DNA of 64,000 nucleotides from Sva-07 sp038321235. Its GTDB lineage: Bacteria > Actinomycetota > Acidimicrobiia > Acidimicrobiales > Ilumatobacteraceae. A program made the translations under genes and the position numbers. Below are positions 25,264 through 33,422 of the stretch, piece by piece. The DNA lies in assembly GCA_038321235.1 (NCBI GenBank), contig JBBQEU010000001.1, positions 1 through 64,000 on the forward strand, read 5' to 3'. The notes beneath the pieces are model-generated. The model did no database searches. It was not told where the DNA came from and worked only from the letters and a program-made list of their open reading frames with translations. Every line of letters starts with the position of its first letter. Position 1 is the stretch's first letter.

Positions 25264-26546
25264 TTGATCGCTCGGGCCCGCGCGCTCAGTTCGTCACGAT
25301 GGTCGGGGTGAGCGACCGCGATCAGCGCCTTGGTGCGCTCGCGGATCGATCGACCACGAAGCTCGGCGACACCCCATTCGGTGACGATCTTGTCGACGGT
25401 GTTCTTCGGCGTGGTGACCACGTCGCCGGCCGCGAGCTGAGGAACGATTCGCGATGCTCCGCGTGACGTCGTGGAGTGCAACACCACGTATCCCTGGCCA
25501 CCTTCGGAGTACGCAGCGCCACGGGCGAAATCGTTCTGGCCACCGGACGACGAGTAGTACTGCCCGCCGATGGTCTCGGAGGCGCACTGGCCGAGGAAGT
25601 CGACGGTGAGTGTGGCGTTGATCGACACGAAGTTGCGTTCGTTGGCGATGATGCGCGGGTCGTTCACGTAGCGCACGGCATGCAGCTCGATGGCAGTGTT
25701 CTCGTGGAGGAACTCGTGCAACCGACGCGTGCCGAGTGCAAACGTGCCGACGGCCTTGGTGCGGTTGAGCCGCTTGCGGACACCGTTGACCACGCCCGAC
25801 TCCATGAGGTCGACGACACCGTCGGAGACGAGTTCGGTGTGGATGCCGAGATCCTTGTGGCCGGTGAGTGACGCCATGATCGCATTGGGGATCGCACCGA
25901 TGCCGGTCTGGATCGTCGCGCCGTTGGGGATGCGCTCGGCGACGAAGGCCGCGATCTTTCGGTCGGTGTCGCCGGGTGCGGTCGGTGGGACCTCGACGAG
26001 GGGCCGATCGCTCCGACACCAGCCCACCACCTGCGACAGGTGGATCTGGTTGCGCCCGAACGTGCGCGGCATGTCGTCGGTGACCTCGAGGAAGAACCGG
26101 CCGCGCCCGATGAAACTCGACGTGTAGTCGGCCGACACCCCGAGCGAGAAGTACCCGTGGCGGTCCGGAGGGGAAGCCGCGGCGATCACCAGCGGGTCGT
26201 CCGTGCGCATCCGCATCAACGCGTAGACCTCGGAGAAGTGAGCGGGGACCAGGCCGATGGCGCCGCTCGCGAAGTACGGGCGCGTCACGTGCGACAGGAA
26301 GTACGAGAGGTGCTTCAGGCGAGTTCCGTAGTCACCTCGCAGATACGGCCGATCGTGGATGGCGTGCATCTGATGGACGCGCACTTCGTCGATCCGCGGG
26401 TCGCCGTCAGCGGCGGCGGCGTCGATCGCGTCCATCACAGCGGTCGGTTCGCCGTTGGCCAAGGGCACGATGATCTGTGTGCCCGAGGTGATGTGTTCGA
26501 GCACGTCGGCGGGTTGATTCGGCGCGGTCGTGGGTGCCGTGGTCAT
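25254..26546 (-). CDS. Acetyl-CoA hydrolase/transferase family protein
   Basis: A 430-aa CoA-transferase of the Cat1 / 4-hydroxybutyrate CoA-transferase type. It shows GATIQTGIGAIPNAIMASL, then the probable catalytic Glu in GIHTELVSDGVVDLMESG, and the C-terminal GGQYYSSSGGQNDFARGA and VVTEWGVAELRGRSIRERTKALI. The acyl donor and acceptor cannot be told from sequence. The start at 26546 is 22 bases from the divergent Nudix gene, with a ccctaccgtaggg palindrome between them. Confidence 0.9.
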   Translation of the reverse strand: MTTAPTTAPNQPADVLEHITSGTQIIVPLANGEPTAVMDAIDAAAADGDPRIDEVRVHQMHAIHDRPYLRGDYGTRLKHLSYFLSHVTRPYFASGAIGLVPAHFSEVYALMRMRTDDPLVIAAASPPDRHGYFSLGVSADYTSSFIGRGRFFLEVTDDMPRTFGRNQIHLSQVVGWCRSDRPLVEVPPTAPGDTDRKIAAFVAERIPNGATIQTGIGAIPNAIMASLTGHKDLGIHTELVSDGVVDLMESGVVNGVRKRLNRTKAVGTFALGTRRLHEFLHENTAIELHAVRYVNDPRIIANERNFVSINATLTVDFLGQCASETIGGQYYSSSGGQNDFARGAAYSEGGQGYVVLHSTTSRGASRIVPQLAAGDVVTTPKNTVDKIVTEWGVAELRGRSIRERTKALIAVAHPDHRDELSARARAINYL

Positions 26547-26568
26547 GGTCCCCTACCGTAGGGCGGGT

Positions 26569-27438
26569 ATGGCTGCTTCCTCCACACCGTCCTCGCGGCT
26601 GCCGGCGTCACCGTCGACACGAATGATCGACGCACCGCTCGATCCGGCGCTCGTGCCGGTGCAGCCGGCAGCCACGGTGATGGTGGTGCGTGATGCGCTC
26701 GACGGCGAGCCGGGAGTCGAGGTGTTCATGCTGCGCCGTACTGCCAACGCGGTGTTCGGTGCCGGGATGTACGTGTTCCCGGGTGGCCGTGTCGATGGGC
26801 TCGACGGCGCCGAGGACATCGCCCCGTTCTGTCGTGGCCTCGACGACGTCGCAGCCAGCGAGCGACTCGGCGTCGACCATGGTGGGCTCGCCTACTGGGT
26901 CGCCGCCGTGCGCGAGTGTTTCGAGGAAGCCGGCGTGCTGTTCGCGGAGCGCCGCGAGGGAGGTCCGCTGGAGTTGCGCAACGAGGATCGTCACGAGATA
27001 CACGACCACGACAGCTCGCTCTCGCTGGTCGAACTGTGCCGACGTGACGATCTGGTGCTCGATCTGTCGAGCACCTACTACGTCGATCACTGGATCACGC
27101 CGATCGGCGAGCAACGTCGCTTCGACACTCGCTTCTTCCTCGCCGAGATGCCGATCGATCAAGTCCCATTGCACGACGACAAGGAGACCGTCGACAGCCT
27201 GTGGGTGCGCCCAGCCGAGGCATTGCGTCTGCAGGCGGCGGGCGAACTGATGATGATGCCCCCGACGATGGCCAACCTCCGTTTCCTCGAACCGCACCCG
27301 ACCGCTGCCGCAGCGCTGGCTGCCGGAGCTGCAATCGAGAAGCCGCCGTGCATTCTGCCGAAACTCCGTCGCGACGCCGACGGTCGCCTGGTCGGCGTCG
27401 CGATGCCTGGCGACCCCGACTACGACAACCTGACCTGA
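26569..27438 (+). CDS. Nudix hydrolase (NUDT19-like)
   Basis: A 289-aa protein. The N-terminal PAATVMVVRD leads to FGAGMYVFPGGRVDG; the Nudix helix AAVRECFEEAGVLFAE comes only after a long insertion, an arrangement seen in NUDT18/19-type coenzyme A or nucleotide-sugar hydrolases. The substrate is unknown. ATG 26569 is used; the first 18 residues are Ser/Pro-rich, so ATG 26623 (MIDAPLDP) is an alternative. It converges on mrp with a palindrome between. Confidence 0.82.
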   Translation: MAASSTPSSRLPASPSTRMIDAPLDPALVPVQPAATVMVVRDALDGEPGVEVFMLRRTANAVFGAGMYVFPGGRVDGLDGAEDIAPFCRGLDDVAASERLGVDHGGLAYWVAAVRECFEEAGVLFAERREGGPLELRNEDRHEIHDHDSSLSLVELCRRDDLVLDLSSTYYVDHWITPIGEQRRFDTRFFLAEMPIDQVPLHDDKETVDSLWVRPAEALRLQAAGELMMMPPTMANLRFLEPHPTAAAALAAGAAIEKPPCILPKLRRDADGRLVGVAMPGDPDYDNLT

Positions 27439-27443
27439 ACGCT

Positions 27444-27474
27444 GTTACTCATGGTGTCAGACACCACGAGTAAC
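27444..27474. repeat. GTCAGAC-core palindrome on the mrp stop codon
   Basis: gttactc (27444-27450) and tggtgtc (27452-27458) pair with gacacca (27460-27466) and gagtaac (27468-27474), with one mismatch and centre A. The core is TGGTGTCAGACACCA. It lies between the convergent Nudix and mrp genes and encodes the last codons and stop of mrp (27457-27459). It probably works as a bidirectional terminator. Confidence 0.7.
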
Positions 27475-28683
27475 ACTCACGGGGGTGACTGCTTCGAACT
27501 CGCGGGCGGTGCAGCCGGCCATGTCGAGATCGACCTGCGGCGCCGGAGGAGCGATCTCGTCGAGAATCTGTCGGGCAATCGAACGGAACTCGTCGGCCGC
27601 GGCGCCCGTTCCGTCGAGCGACACCGGACTTCCCGCGTCGCCGCCGGCGGCGACGGCAGCTTCGAGCGGCACCTTGCCGAGCAGCGGCGCGCCAATTGCG
27701 TCGGCGAGAGCCTGGCCGCCGCCCTCACCGAACAACGCGTACGACTCGCCGTGGTCGCAGGTGAACGTGCTCATGTTCTCGATGACGCCGATCACTTCGA
27801 GGAAGCTCCGCCGCGCCATGTCGGCGGCGCGCTGGGCGACCTTCTGCGCGGCGAGCGCCGGCGTGGTGACCACGATGAGCGACGTGCTCGGCAGCATCCG
27901 TGCCAGGCCCATCTGCACGTCGCCGGTTCCTGGCGGCATGTCGATCAACAGGTAGTCGAGGTGGCCCCACTGGACGTCGCGCAGGAACTGCTCGACCGCT
28001 TTGGTGAGCATCAGGCCACGCCACATCAGCGCGGTGTCCTCCTCGACGAGGAAACCGGTCGAGACCACTTTCAGCAGACCATCTCCGACGGGTCGCTCGT
28101 TGGGCACGATCTTGGGCTTGTCGGATCCTTCGACCTGGCGGGCTTCCATGCGGTCGGAGATACCGAGCAGGCGAGGCACCGAGAACCCCCAGATGTCGGC
28201 GTCGAGCACACCGACGGTGTAGCCGGCATCAGCAAGTGCGGCGGCCAGATTGACGGTGACCGAGCTCTTGCCGACGCCCCCCTTGCCGCTGGCGATGGCC
28301 AGCACCTTGCAGCTCAGGGGGATCTCGGTGTCGGGGGCGTTCTGGCGGGCGTTCCAGCGGGCCTTGGTCATGACCTCGGTGCGCTCGTCGGCGTCCATCT
28401 CGCCCCATGAGATCTTCACGTCGGTGACGCCGGGGTGCACCGACACCTTGCTCTCGACTTCCTTCTTGATCTCGGCGCGTAGCGGGCAGCCCCTGATCGT
28501 CAGCTTCACGCCAACGGTGATCAGTCCCTCGGGCGTGATGTCGACCGATGGCACCATGCCGAGCGACACGATGTCGGAGCCGAGTTCGGGGTCGATCACC
28601 GTGGCCAGTGCCGCCATCACCTCGTCATGGGTCGGCGGGGTGATGGTGGTGCCGGTCGCTGTGGAAGACATCTCGGCGGGCAT
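27457..28683 (-). CDS. mrp: Mrp/ApbC-type Fe-S cluster carrier ATPase
   Basis: A 408-aa protein. The N-terminal DUF59 domain (about 10-95: VIDPELGSDIVSLGMVPSV) is followed by a P-loop ATPase domain with IASGKGGVGKSSVTVNLA, LDADIWGFSVPRLL and LLIDMPPGTGDVQ. The expected CxxC is reduced: ENMSTFTCDHGESY has only one Cys, as in some actinobacterial Mrp proteins. Starts at 28692, 28683 and 28671 are all possible. It is divergent from the SufR-like regulator 40 bases away, which may control it. Confidence 0.92.
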   Translation of the reverse strand: MPAEMSSTATGTTITPPTHDEVMAALATVIDPELGSDIVSLGMVPSVDITPEGLITVGVKLTIRGCPLRAEIKKEVESKVSVHPGVTDVKISWGEMDADERTEVMTKARWNARQNAPDTEIPLSCKVLAIASGKGGVGKSSVTVNLAAALADAGYTVGVLDADIWGFSVPRLLGISDRMEARQVEGSDKPKIVPNERPVGDGLLKVVSTGFLVEEDTALMWRGLMLTKAVEQFLRDVQWGHLDYLLIDMPPGTGDVQMGLARMLPSTSLIVVTTPALAAQKVAQRAADMARRSFLEVIGVIENMSTFTCDHGESYALFGEGGGQALADAIGAPLLGKVPLEAAVAAGGDAGSPVSLDGTGAAADEFRSIARQILDEIAPPAPQVDLDMAGCTAREFEAVTPVSVTRGV

Positions 28684-28723
28684 GACTCGCATTTTACCGG
28701 CCGAAGCCGTGTAATCTCCAGGT

Positions 28724-29422
28724 GTGGTCCAGGAACACAAGAGCGTCCCGTCGTCCGTGCCCGGACCACCGCAACTCGACCTGCTCAAAGCGCTCGGTGA
28801 CAACACCCGATACGCCATCTATCTCGAACTCGCCCGTTCGGCCCGACCGTTGGCCACCGCCGACATCTCCGAGTCGCTCGACCTGCATCCGAACACGGTA
28901 CGACCGCACCTCGAACGGATGCGCGAAGCGGGGCTGCTCGCGGTGGAGGTGGGCGGCCGAGGCGACGTCGGTCGCCCGCAACACCGCTACTCGATCGCTG
29001 CCAACGCACCCTCGCTCGGCTTCGAGCCACCGACGATGCCAGTCCTTGCTCGCATGGTGCTGGCGATGGCGGCTCGACTGCAGGCGAGCGCCGACGACGC
29101 CGAAGCCGTCGGGCGCACCGAGGGAGCGACCCGCGCTCTGCCCTATCAGCAGGCGCCGTCCACGCTCGAAGCACTGGTATCGGATCTCGATCGACTGGGA
29201 TTCGATCCCGTCGTCACCGGGGCAGACGATCCCGACGCTGCGGTGGTCGCGTTCAGCCACTGTCCGTTCGCCGAGCTGGCCGAGACGCACCCCGAACTCG
29301 TCTGCGGTTTGCATCGTGGCCTGGTCGCTGGGTTCGTCGCCGAGATGGGCGATACCGTGGTCGACGAGTTCTGCACCCTCATCAGTCGCACGCCGTGCCG
29401 TGTGACGGTCGCTTCCCGCTAA
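28724..29422 (+). CDS. SufR-like winged-helix regulator with C-terminal cysteine cluster
   Basis: A 232-aa ArsR/DeoR-type regulator. The HTH spans about 20-75 (LKALGDNTRYAIYLELARSARP, then HPNTVRPHLERMREAGLL). The C-terminal domain carries Cys180, Cys194, Cys217 and Cys225 in SHCPFAELAETHPELVCGLH and EFCTLISRTPCRV, the pattern of SufR-family Fe-S sensors. Placed between mrp and erpA, it probably senses Fe-S status and controls these neighbours (inference). It starts at GTG 28724. Confidence 0.85.
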   Translation: MVQEHKSVPSSVPGPPQLDLLKALGDNTRYAIYLELARSARPLATADISESLDLHPNTVRPHLERMREAGLLAVEVGGRGDVGRPQHRYSIAANAPSLGFEPPTMPVLARMVLAMAARLQASADDAEAVGRTEGATRALPYQQAPSTLEALVSDLDRLGFDPVVTGADDPDAAVVAFSHCPFAELAETHPELVCGLHRGLVAGFVAEMGDTVVDEFCTLISRTPCRVTVASR

Positions 29423-29452
29423 CTTGAAACAACCGCAACCAGGAGGTTCCGA

Positions 29453-29782
29453 ATGATCACGCTCACCGACACCGCCGCTGTCAAGGTTCGCCAACTGCTC
29501 TCCGACGAAGGCGCCGAGGATCTGGCACTTCGTGTCGCCGTGCGCCCGGGTGGCTGCAGCGGGTTCTCGTACGAGATGTTCTTCGACGGCGACATCGCCG
29601 ACGACGACAACCAGGCCACCTATGGCGACGACGGGTTCGTGAAGGTCGTCGTCGATCCGGCCTCGGCGCAGTTGCTCGAGGGCGCCACGCTCGACTACAA
29701 GGACGGCCTCGACCAGTCGGGCTTCGCCATCACGAACCCCAACGCGTCGCGCACCTGCGGCTGCGGCTCCAGCTTCTCCTGA
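29453..29782 (+). CDS. erpA: A-type Fe-S cluster carrier (ErpA/IscA-like)
   Basis: A 109-aa HesB-family protein. The three cluster cysteines are in VRPGGCSGFSYEM and RTCGCGSSFS. The start has the best ribosome binding site in the window (aggagg, 29441-29446, 6 bases before ATG). It follows the SufR-like gene by 30 bases. It delivers [2Fe-2S]/[4Fe-4S] clusters to apo-proteins. Confidence 0.95.
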   Translation: MITLTDTAAVKVRQLLSDEGAEDLALRVAVRPGGCSGFSYEMFFDGDIADDDNQATYGDDGFVKVVVDPASAQLLEGATLDYKDGLDQSGFAITNPNASRTCGCGSSFS

Positions 29783-29818
29783 ACAGAGTCGGCGCGTCGT
29801 GCGGCGAACGCCCAGCGT

Positions 29819-30757
29819 TCACGACGTTGCGCGCTCGAGCACCTCGACGAGTTCGGTCTCGTCCCACACAGCGTCGAGTCGTTCGATCACGGTGCCATCG
29901 GCCGCGATGACGAACAGCGCGGGCTCGAAGGTGAGATTCGCCGCGCCGACTGCCTCGGCCGGGGCGGTTGCGGTGTTGTCGGTGTACACCTCGGCGTGGA
30001 CCCAGGTGAACGTGTCACCGAAGCGATCTTGGACGCTGATCATCGACTCGAGCGCGGGAGCGCATGTTCCCGTCTGGCAGAACGCCGGCGTACCGATCAA
30101 GTAGGCCACTGGCTTGCCGGCGAGGAGTGCGTCGGTGAGCGTGAGTTCGTGGAACGGACACGCTTCTGGCTCGCGGGTGCAGATCGGATCGACGTCGCGG
30201 GCGTCGTCGACGGTGGGCGTCTCGAACGGGGGCATTGGTTGGCCCGGACCTGGCACGACCACCGAACCTGGCTCCATCACCTGGAAGGCAGCGCCGTCCT
30301 CGGGCCCACCGTCGACGACGAGGTAGTAGACCCCTGGCGTCTCGATCGGCACCCTGAAGCTGTAATACGGGCCTGATTCGAGGTCGCGGCGTGGCGCCGA
30401 GATCCTGATGCCGAGCGCATTGCCATCGACGTCGGTGACCTCGGCGCCCAGGTTGTCGGGACCGTCTGCGATCAGACGACCGTCGGCGGCTGCAAGACTG
30501 ATCGGGAGGCGCTGCAGGCCCGGCTCTTGAACGTCCTGGGGGAACCGCTGCGCCAACACGTACGTCCCGAACGCACTGGCAGAAGCGGCCTCGTCGGTGG
30601 TATCGGTGCCGTCCTGCGAATCGGAGTTCTGCGACTCGGAGCCCGACGAACCGTCGTCGCCGGAGCCGCACGCGGCGAGCACTCCAGTGGCAGCGATGCC
30701 CGCGACGAACCCGCGACGGGAGATCTGAAACGTCTGGCGGGCTGGAGTGGGGGACAT
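29819..30757 (-). CDS. Tat/lipoprotein with thioredoxin-like C-terminal domain
   Basis: A 312-aa exported protein. The signal carries a twin-Arg pair and a lipobox (ISRRGFVAGIAATGVLAACGS), then a Ser/Asp-rich linker. A beta-rich middle (YYSFRVPIETPGVYYLVVDGG) precedes a thioredoxin-like C-terminus: PVAYLIGTPAFCQTGTCAPALE with a CX4C pair, then the cis-Pro-like FEPALFVIAADGTV. There is another Cys pair in ICTREPEACPFHE. ATG 30757 is chosen because it puts the signal at the N-terminus. The specific role is unknown; an extracytoplasmic redox or sensing role is plausible. Confidence 0.7.
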   Translation of the reverse strand: MSPTPARQTFQISRRGFVAGIAATGVLAACGSGDDGSSGSESQNSDSQDGTDTTDEAASASAFGTYVLAQRFPQDVQEPGLQRLPISLAAADGRLIADGPDNLGAEVTDVDGNALGIRISAPRRDLESGPYYSFRVPIETPGVYYLVVDGGPEDGAAFQVMEPGSVVVPGPGQPMPPFETPTVDDARDVDPICTREPEACPFHELTLTDALLAGKPVAYLIGTPAFCQTGTCAPALESMISVQDRFGDTFTWVHAEVYTDNTATAPAEAVGAANLTFEPALFVIAADGTVIERLDAVWDETELVEVLERATS

Positions 30758-30824
30758 CGAGTACGACGATACCGGTGGGTCGGCGAGGCCGGAGGTCGCC
30801 TCGGGTGCGGCTACGTTGGGCGCC

Positions 30825-31178
30825 ATGAGTAAGCCGCTTGGTCCCTACACCCCCGTCGTGCGCGCCGGAGATTTCGTCATCGTGTCCGGTCAGGGGGGGA
30901 TGCGTGACGGCGTCAAGGTCGACGGCGGCGTTCGCGCTGAGACCACCCAGACCATGGCCAACGTCGCCGCCCAACTCGCCACCGTCGGCGCGTCGCTGAC
31001 CGATGTCGTCAAGACCACCTGCTTTCTCACCGACATGGAGAACTTCACGGCGTTCAACGAGGCCTATGCCGAGGCGCTCGGATCGCATCGTCCGGCGCGT
31101 TCGACAGTGGGGGTCGCTGGACTGCCCGGCAACTTCCTGGTCGAGGTCGAGGCCTGGGCCTACGTTCCTCAAGGGTGA
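30825..31178 (+). CDS. RidA family protein (enamine/imine deaminase)
   Basis: A 117-aa YjgF/YER057c/UK114 protein. The signature GASLTDVVKTTCFLTDMENF and the C-terminal RPARSTVGVAGLPGNFLVEVEAWAY contain the Arg and Glu used for imine hydrolysis. ATG 30825 begins MSKPLGPYTPVVRAGDF, normal for the family. The stop overlaps the start of tag. Confidence 0.93.
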   Translation: MSKPLGPYTPVVRAGDFVIVSGQGGMRDGVKVDGGVRAETTQTMANVAAQLATVGASLTDVVKTTCFLTDMENFTAFNEAYAEALGSHRPARSTVGVAGLPGNFLVEVEAWAYVPQG

Positions 31179-31774
31179 GCGTCGCCCTTCTCGATCGGGG
31201 GAGCACACGTTGCGACTGGGCGCTCACGGGCGGGCCCCACATCGGCGACGCCTACCTCCGGTATCACGACGAGATGTGGGGCGTTCCGCAGCGTGATCCG
31301 CAGGTGCTGTTCGAGTTCCTGATTCTCGAAGGCGCCCAGGCGGGACTGGCGTGGTCGACGATCCTGCGCAAACTCGACGGATACCGACGCGCCTACGACG
31401 GCTTCGATCCCGAAGCGATCGCCCGCTATGACGACGCCGACGTGGTCCGTCTCCTCGCCGATGGCGGCATCGTGCGCAACCGGGCAAAGGTGGCAGCATC
31501 GATCCGCAACGCCCAGGCGTGGCTCGAACTCGACGATCCGGTGGGATATCTATGGGGCTTCATCGGCGGCGAGGTGATCCAGAACGCCTGGTCGGACATG
31601 TCGGCGGTGCCAGCGGAGACCGAAGCGTCCCGAGCAATGAGTCGGGATCTCAAGCGCCGCGGCTTCGGTTTCGTCGGCCCGACGATCTGCTACGCGTTGA
31701 TGCAGGCCACCGGAATGGTCAACGATCACATCGTCCGCTGCTTTCGTCACCATGAGTGCAACGCACTAGCCTGA
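31175..31774 (+). CDS. tag: DNA-3-methyladenine glycosylase I
   Basis: A 199-aa base-excision enzyme for 3-methyladenine. Zinc ligands are visible: RCDW near the N-terminus, YHDEMWGVP, and VNDHIVRCFRHHEC at the C-terminus. The active-site region is LEGAQAGLAWSTILRKLDGYR, with the catalytic Glu. GTG 31175 overlaps the ridA stop (GTGA). Confidence 0.95.
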   Translation: MSVALLDRGSTRCDWALTGGPHIGDAYLRYHDEMWGVPQRDPQVLFEFLILEGAQAGLAWSTILRKLDGYRRAYDGFDPEAIARYDDADVVRLLADGGIVRNRAKVAASIRNAQAWLELDDPVGYLWGFIGGEVIQNAWSDMSAVPAETEASRAMSRDLKRRGFGFVGPTICYALMQATGMVNDHIVRCFRHHECNALA

Positions 31775-31778
31775 GCCG

Positions 31779-31934
31779 ATGCCCGGTGCCATCGCCATCG
31801 TGATCGTCTTGTTCATGATCCCTGTCCTGGTGATCATGAGCGGCGCCGTCGCCTCTGCGATCATCGGCGAGGTCTTCTACCGAGATGGCCGCTCTCGTTT
31901 CAAGGACAGCGAACTCCTCGACCTCCCCGACTGA
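31779..31934 (+). CDS. 51-aa single-helix membrane peptide
   Basis: ATG 31779 follows tag by 4 bases and opens a 51-codon frame ending TGA 31932-31934. One long hydrophobic segment (AIAIVIVLFMIPVLVIMSGA) is followed by a charged tail ending KDSELLDLPD. The codon use is GC-rich and like its neighbours, and the tight spacing suggests it is the last gene of the ridA-tag operon. No family is recognised. Confidence 0.6.
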   Translation: MPGAIAIVIVLFMIPVLVIMSGAVASAIIGEVFYRDGRSRFKDSELLDLPD

Positions 31935-31998
31935 TTACAACAGGGGTCAGACCCGCGATGTAATCGGGTTACAACGCGGGTCTGACCCCAGTTGTAAT
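31934..31998. repeat. Inverted pair of a 31-base GTCAGAC-core repeat
   Basis: Copy A (31934-31964) and copy B (31968-31998, reverse orientation) are near-identical: 28 of 31 positions match, separated by cgg. Each begins attacaac, contains the palindrome GGGTCAGACCC and ends tgtaa(t/c). A third copy lies at 45842-45872. Copy A starts on the last base of the 51-aa gene's TGA. The pair could fold into one long hairpin and end transcription before the decarboxylase gene. Confidence 0.85.
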
Positions 31999-32015
31999 GC
32001 TGGCACACTGGCGCC

Positions 32016-33422
32016 ATGCATTCCCACGATCGGGCGACCGAGGAGCTGACCGAGGCGATCGTTCGCTATTCCGTCGAACGAATGAGGCTCGATCCGCCGC
32101 CGCTCGATCACCCCCGTACGCCGGAGGAACTGCGCGACGCTGCAGGAACCACGATCACCCCGGGCGGCATCGGCGGACTCGATGCATTACGAGTTTTCGA
32201 AGAGGTGCTGGCGCCTTCGTGCATCTCGGTGGATCATCCCCGGTTCCTCGCGTTCGTGCCGGCCGCACCGACCGAGGCCTCGATGCTCTTCGACCTCGTC
32301 GTCGGCGCATCCAGCGTCTATGCCGGGTCGTGGCTCGAAGGTGCCGGCGCGATCTACGCCGAGAACGAAGCGCTGCGGTGGATCGCCGACCTCGTCGGAC
32401 TGCCGGACGAAGCGGGTGGCGTCTTCGTGAGCGGCGGAACCGCTGGCAACTTGAGCGCGCTGATCGCGGCACGGTGGCGGTGGCGACATCGAGCTGCTGG
32501 GGCGCACGACCGGACACGTGGGCTGATGGTCGCCTCGGCCGGGGCGCACTCGTCGATCGTGCAGGCGGCACGGGCGATGGACGCCGACGTCGTTGCCGTG
32601 CCGGCCGACGATCGCGGCCGAATGGCGGGTGCTGCGTTGCGTTCGACGGTCGCAGCGCTCGACGACGCGGATCGTGAGCGGCTCTTCGCCATTGTCGCCA
32701 CGTCGGGTACCACGAACGCCGGCGTGATCGATGACCTCGCCGGAACCGCTGACGTCGCCGCCGACCTCGACACCTGGTTCCACGTCGACGGCGCGTACGG
32801 CGGCGCGGCACTCGCGGCGCCGAGCGTCCGCGGGCGCTTCGTCGGTATCGAACGCGCCGACAGCTTCATCGTCGACCCGCACAAGTGGCTCTTCGCACCG
32901 TTCGACTCGTGTGCGCTGCTGTACCGCGACCCCACCGTCGCACGGGCTGCCCACACCCAGCACGCCGAATACCTCGATGTGCTCCATTCCGATGGTGCGG
33001 CCGACGAACCGTGGAATGCGAGCGACTACGCGCATCACCTGTCGCGCCGTCCCCGAGGTCTGCCGCTGTGGTTCAGCCTCGCCACCTACGGCACCGACGC
33101 CTATTCGATCGCGGTCGAGACCACGTTGGAGACCGCTCGCGGCGCTGCTCGTCTCGTCGAGGCCTGCCCCGTGACCGAGTTGCTGATCGAGCCGGAGCTG
33201 TCGGTCGTGCTGTTCCGTCGGGTCGGATGGACCCCCTCGCAGTACCAGGCGTGGAGCGACGCCGAACTCGGTGCTGGCCGGTCGTTCGTCGTGCCCACGA
33301 CCTGGCAGGGTGAGGTCGTGCTCCGGTTCTGCATCGTCAACCCCCGCACGACCACAGACGACATCCGAGCGATTCTGGCCACCCTCTCTCACAGCCCCGG
33401 CATCGCGGAGGCCCCGAGATGA
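32016..33422 (+). CDS. Group II PLP-dependent decarboxylase
   Basis: A 468-aa aromatic-L-amino-acid/glutamate decarboxylase-like enzyme. Present are HPRFLAFVPAAPTEASML, GVFVSGGTAGNLSALIAAR, ATSGTTNAGVIDDL, FHVDGAYGG (Asp to the PLP ring nitrogen) and VDPHKWLFAPFDS with the PLP Lys. The substrate cannot be assigned. The stop overlaps the start of the deaminase (ATGA), so the two are coupled. Confidence 0.9.
   Translation: MHSHDRATEELTEAIVRYSVERMRLDPPPLDHPRTPEELRDAAGTTITPGGIGGLDALRVFEEVLAPSCISVDHPRFLAFVPAAPTEASMLFDLVVGASSVYAGSWLEGAGAIYAENEALRWIADLVGLPDEAGGVFVSGGTAGNLSALIAARWRWRHRAAGAHDRTRGLMVASAGAHSSIVQAARAMDADVVAVPADDRGRMAGAALRSTVAALDDADRERLFAIVATSGTTNAGVIDDLAGTADVAADLDTWFHVDGAYGGAALAAPSVRGRFVGIERADSFIVDPHKWLFAPFDSCALLYRDPTVARAAHTQHAEYLDVLHSDGAADEPWNASDYAHHLSRRPRGLPLWFSLATYGTDAYSIAVETTLETARGAARLVEACPVTELLIEPELSVVLFRRVGWTPSQYQAWSDAELGAGRSFVVPTTWQGEVVLRFCIVNPRTTTDDIRAILATLSHSPGIAEAPR

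Noticed and set aside
26549..26562. The ccctaccgtaggg palindrome between divergent genes as an operator
   Set aside because: It is only a 5-bp arm in a 22-base gap; too short to separate from chance, so it is not listed as a feature.
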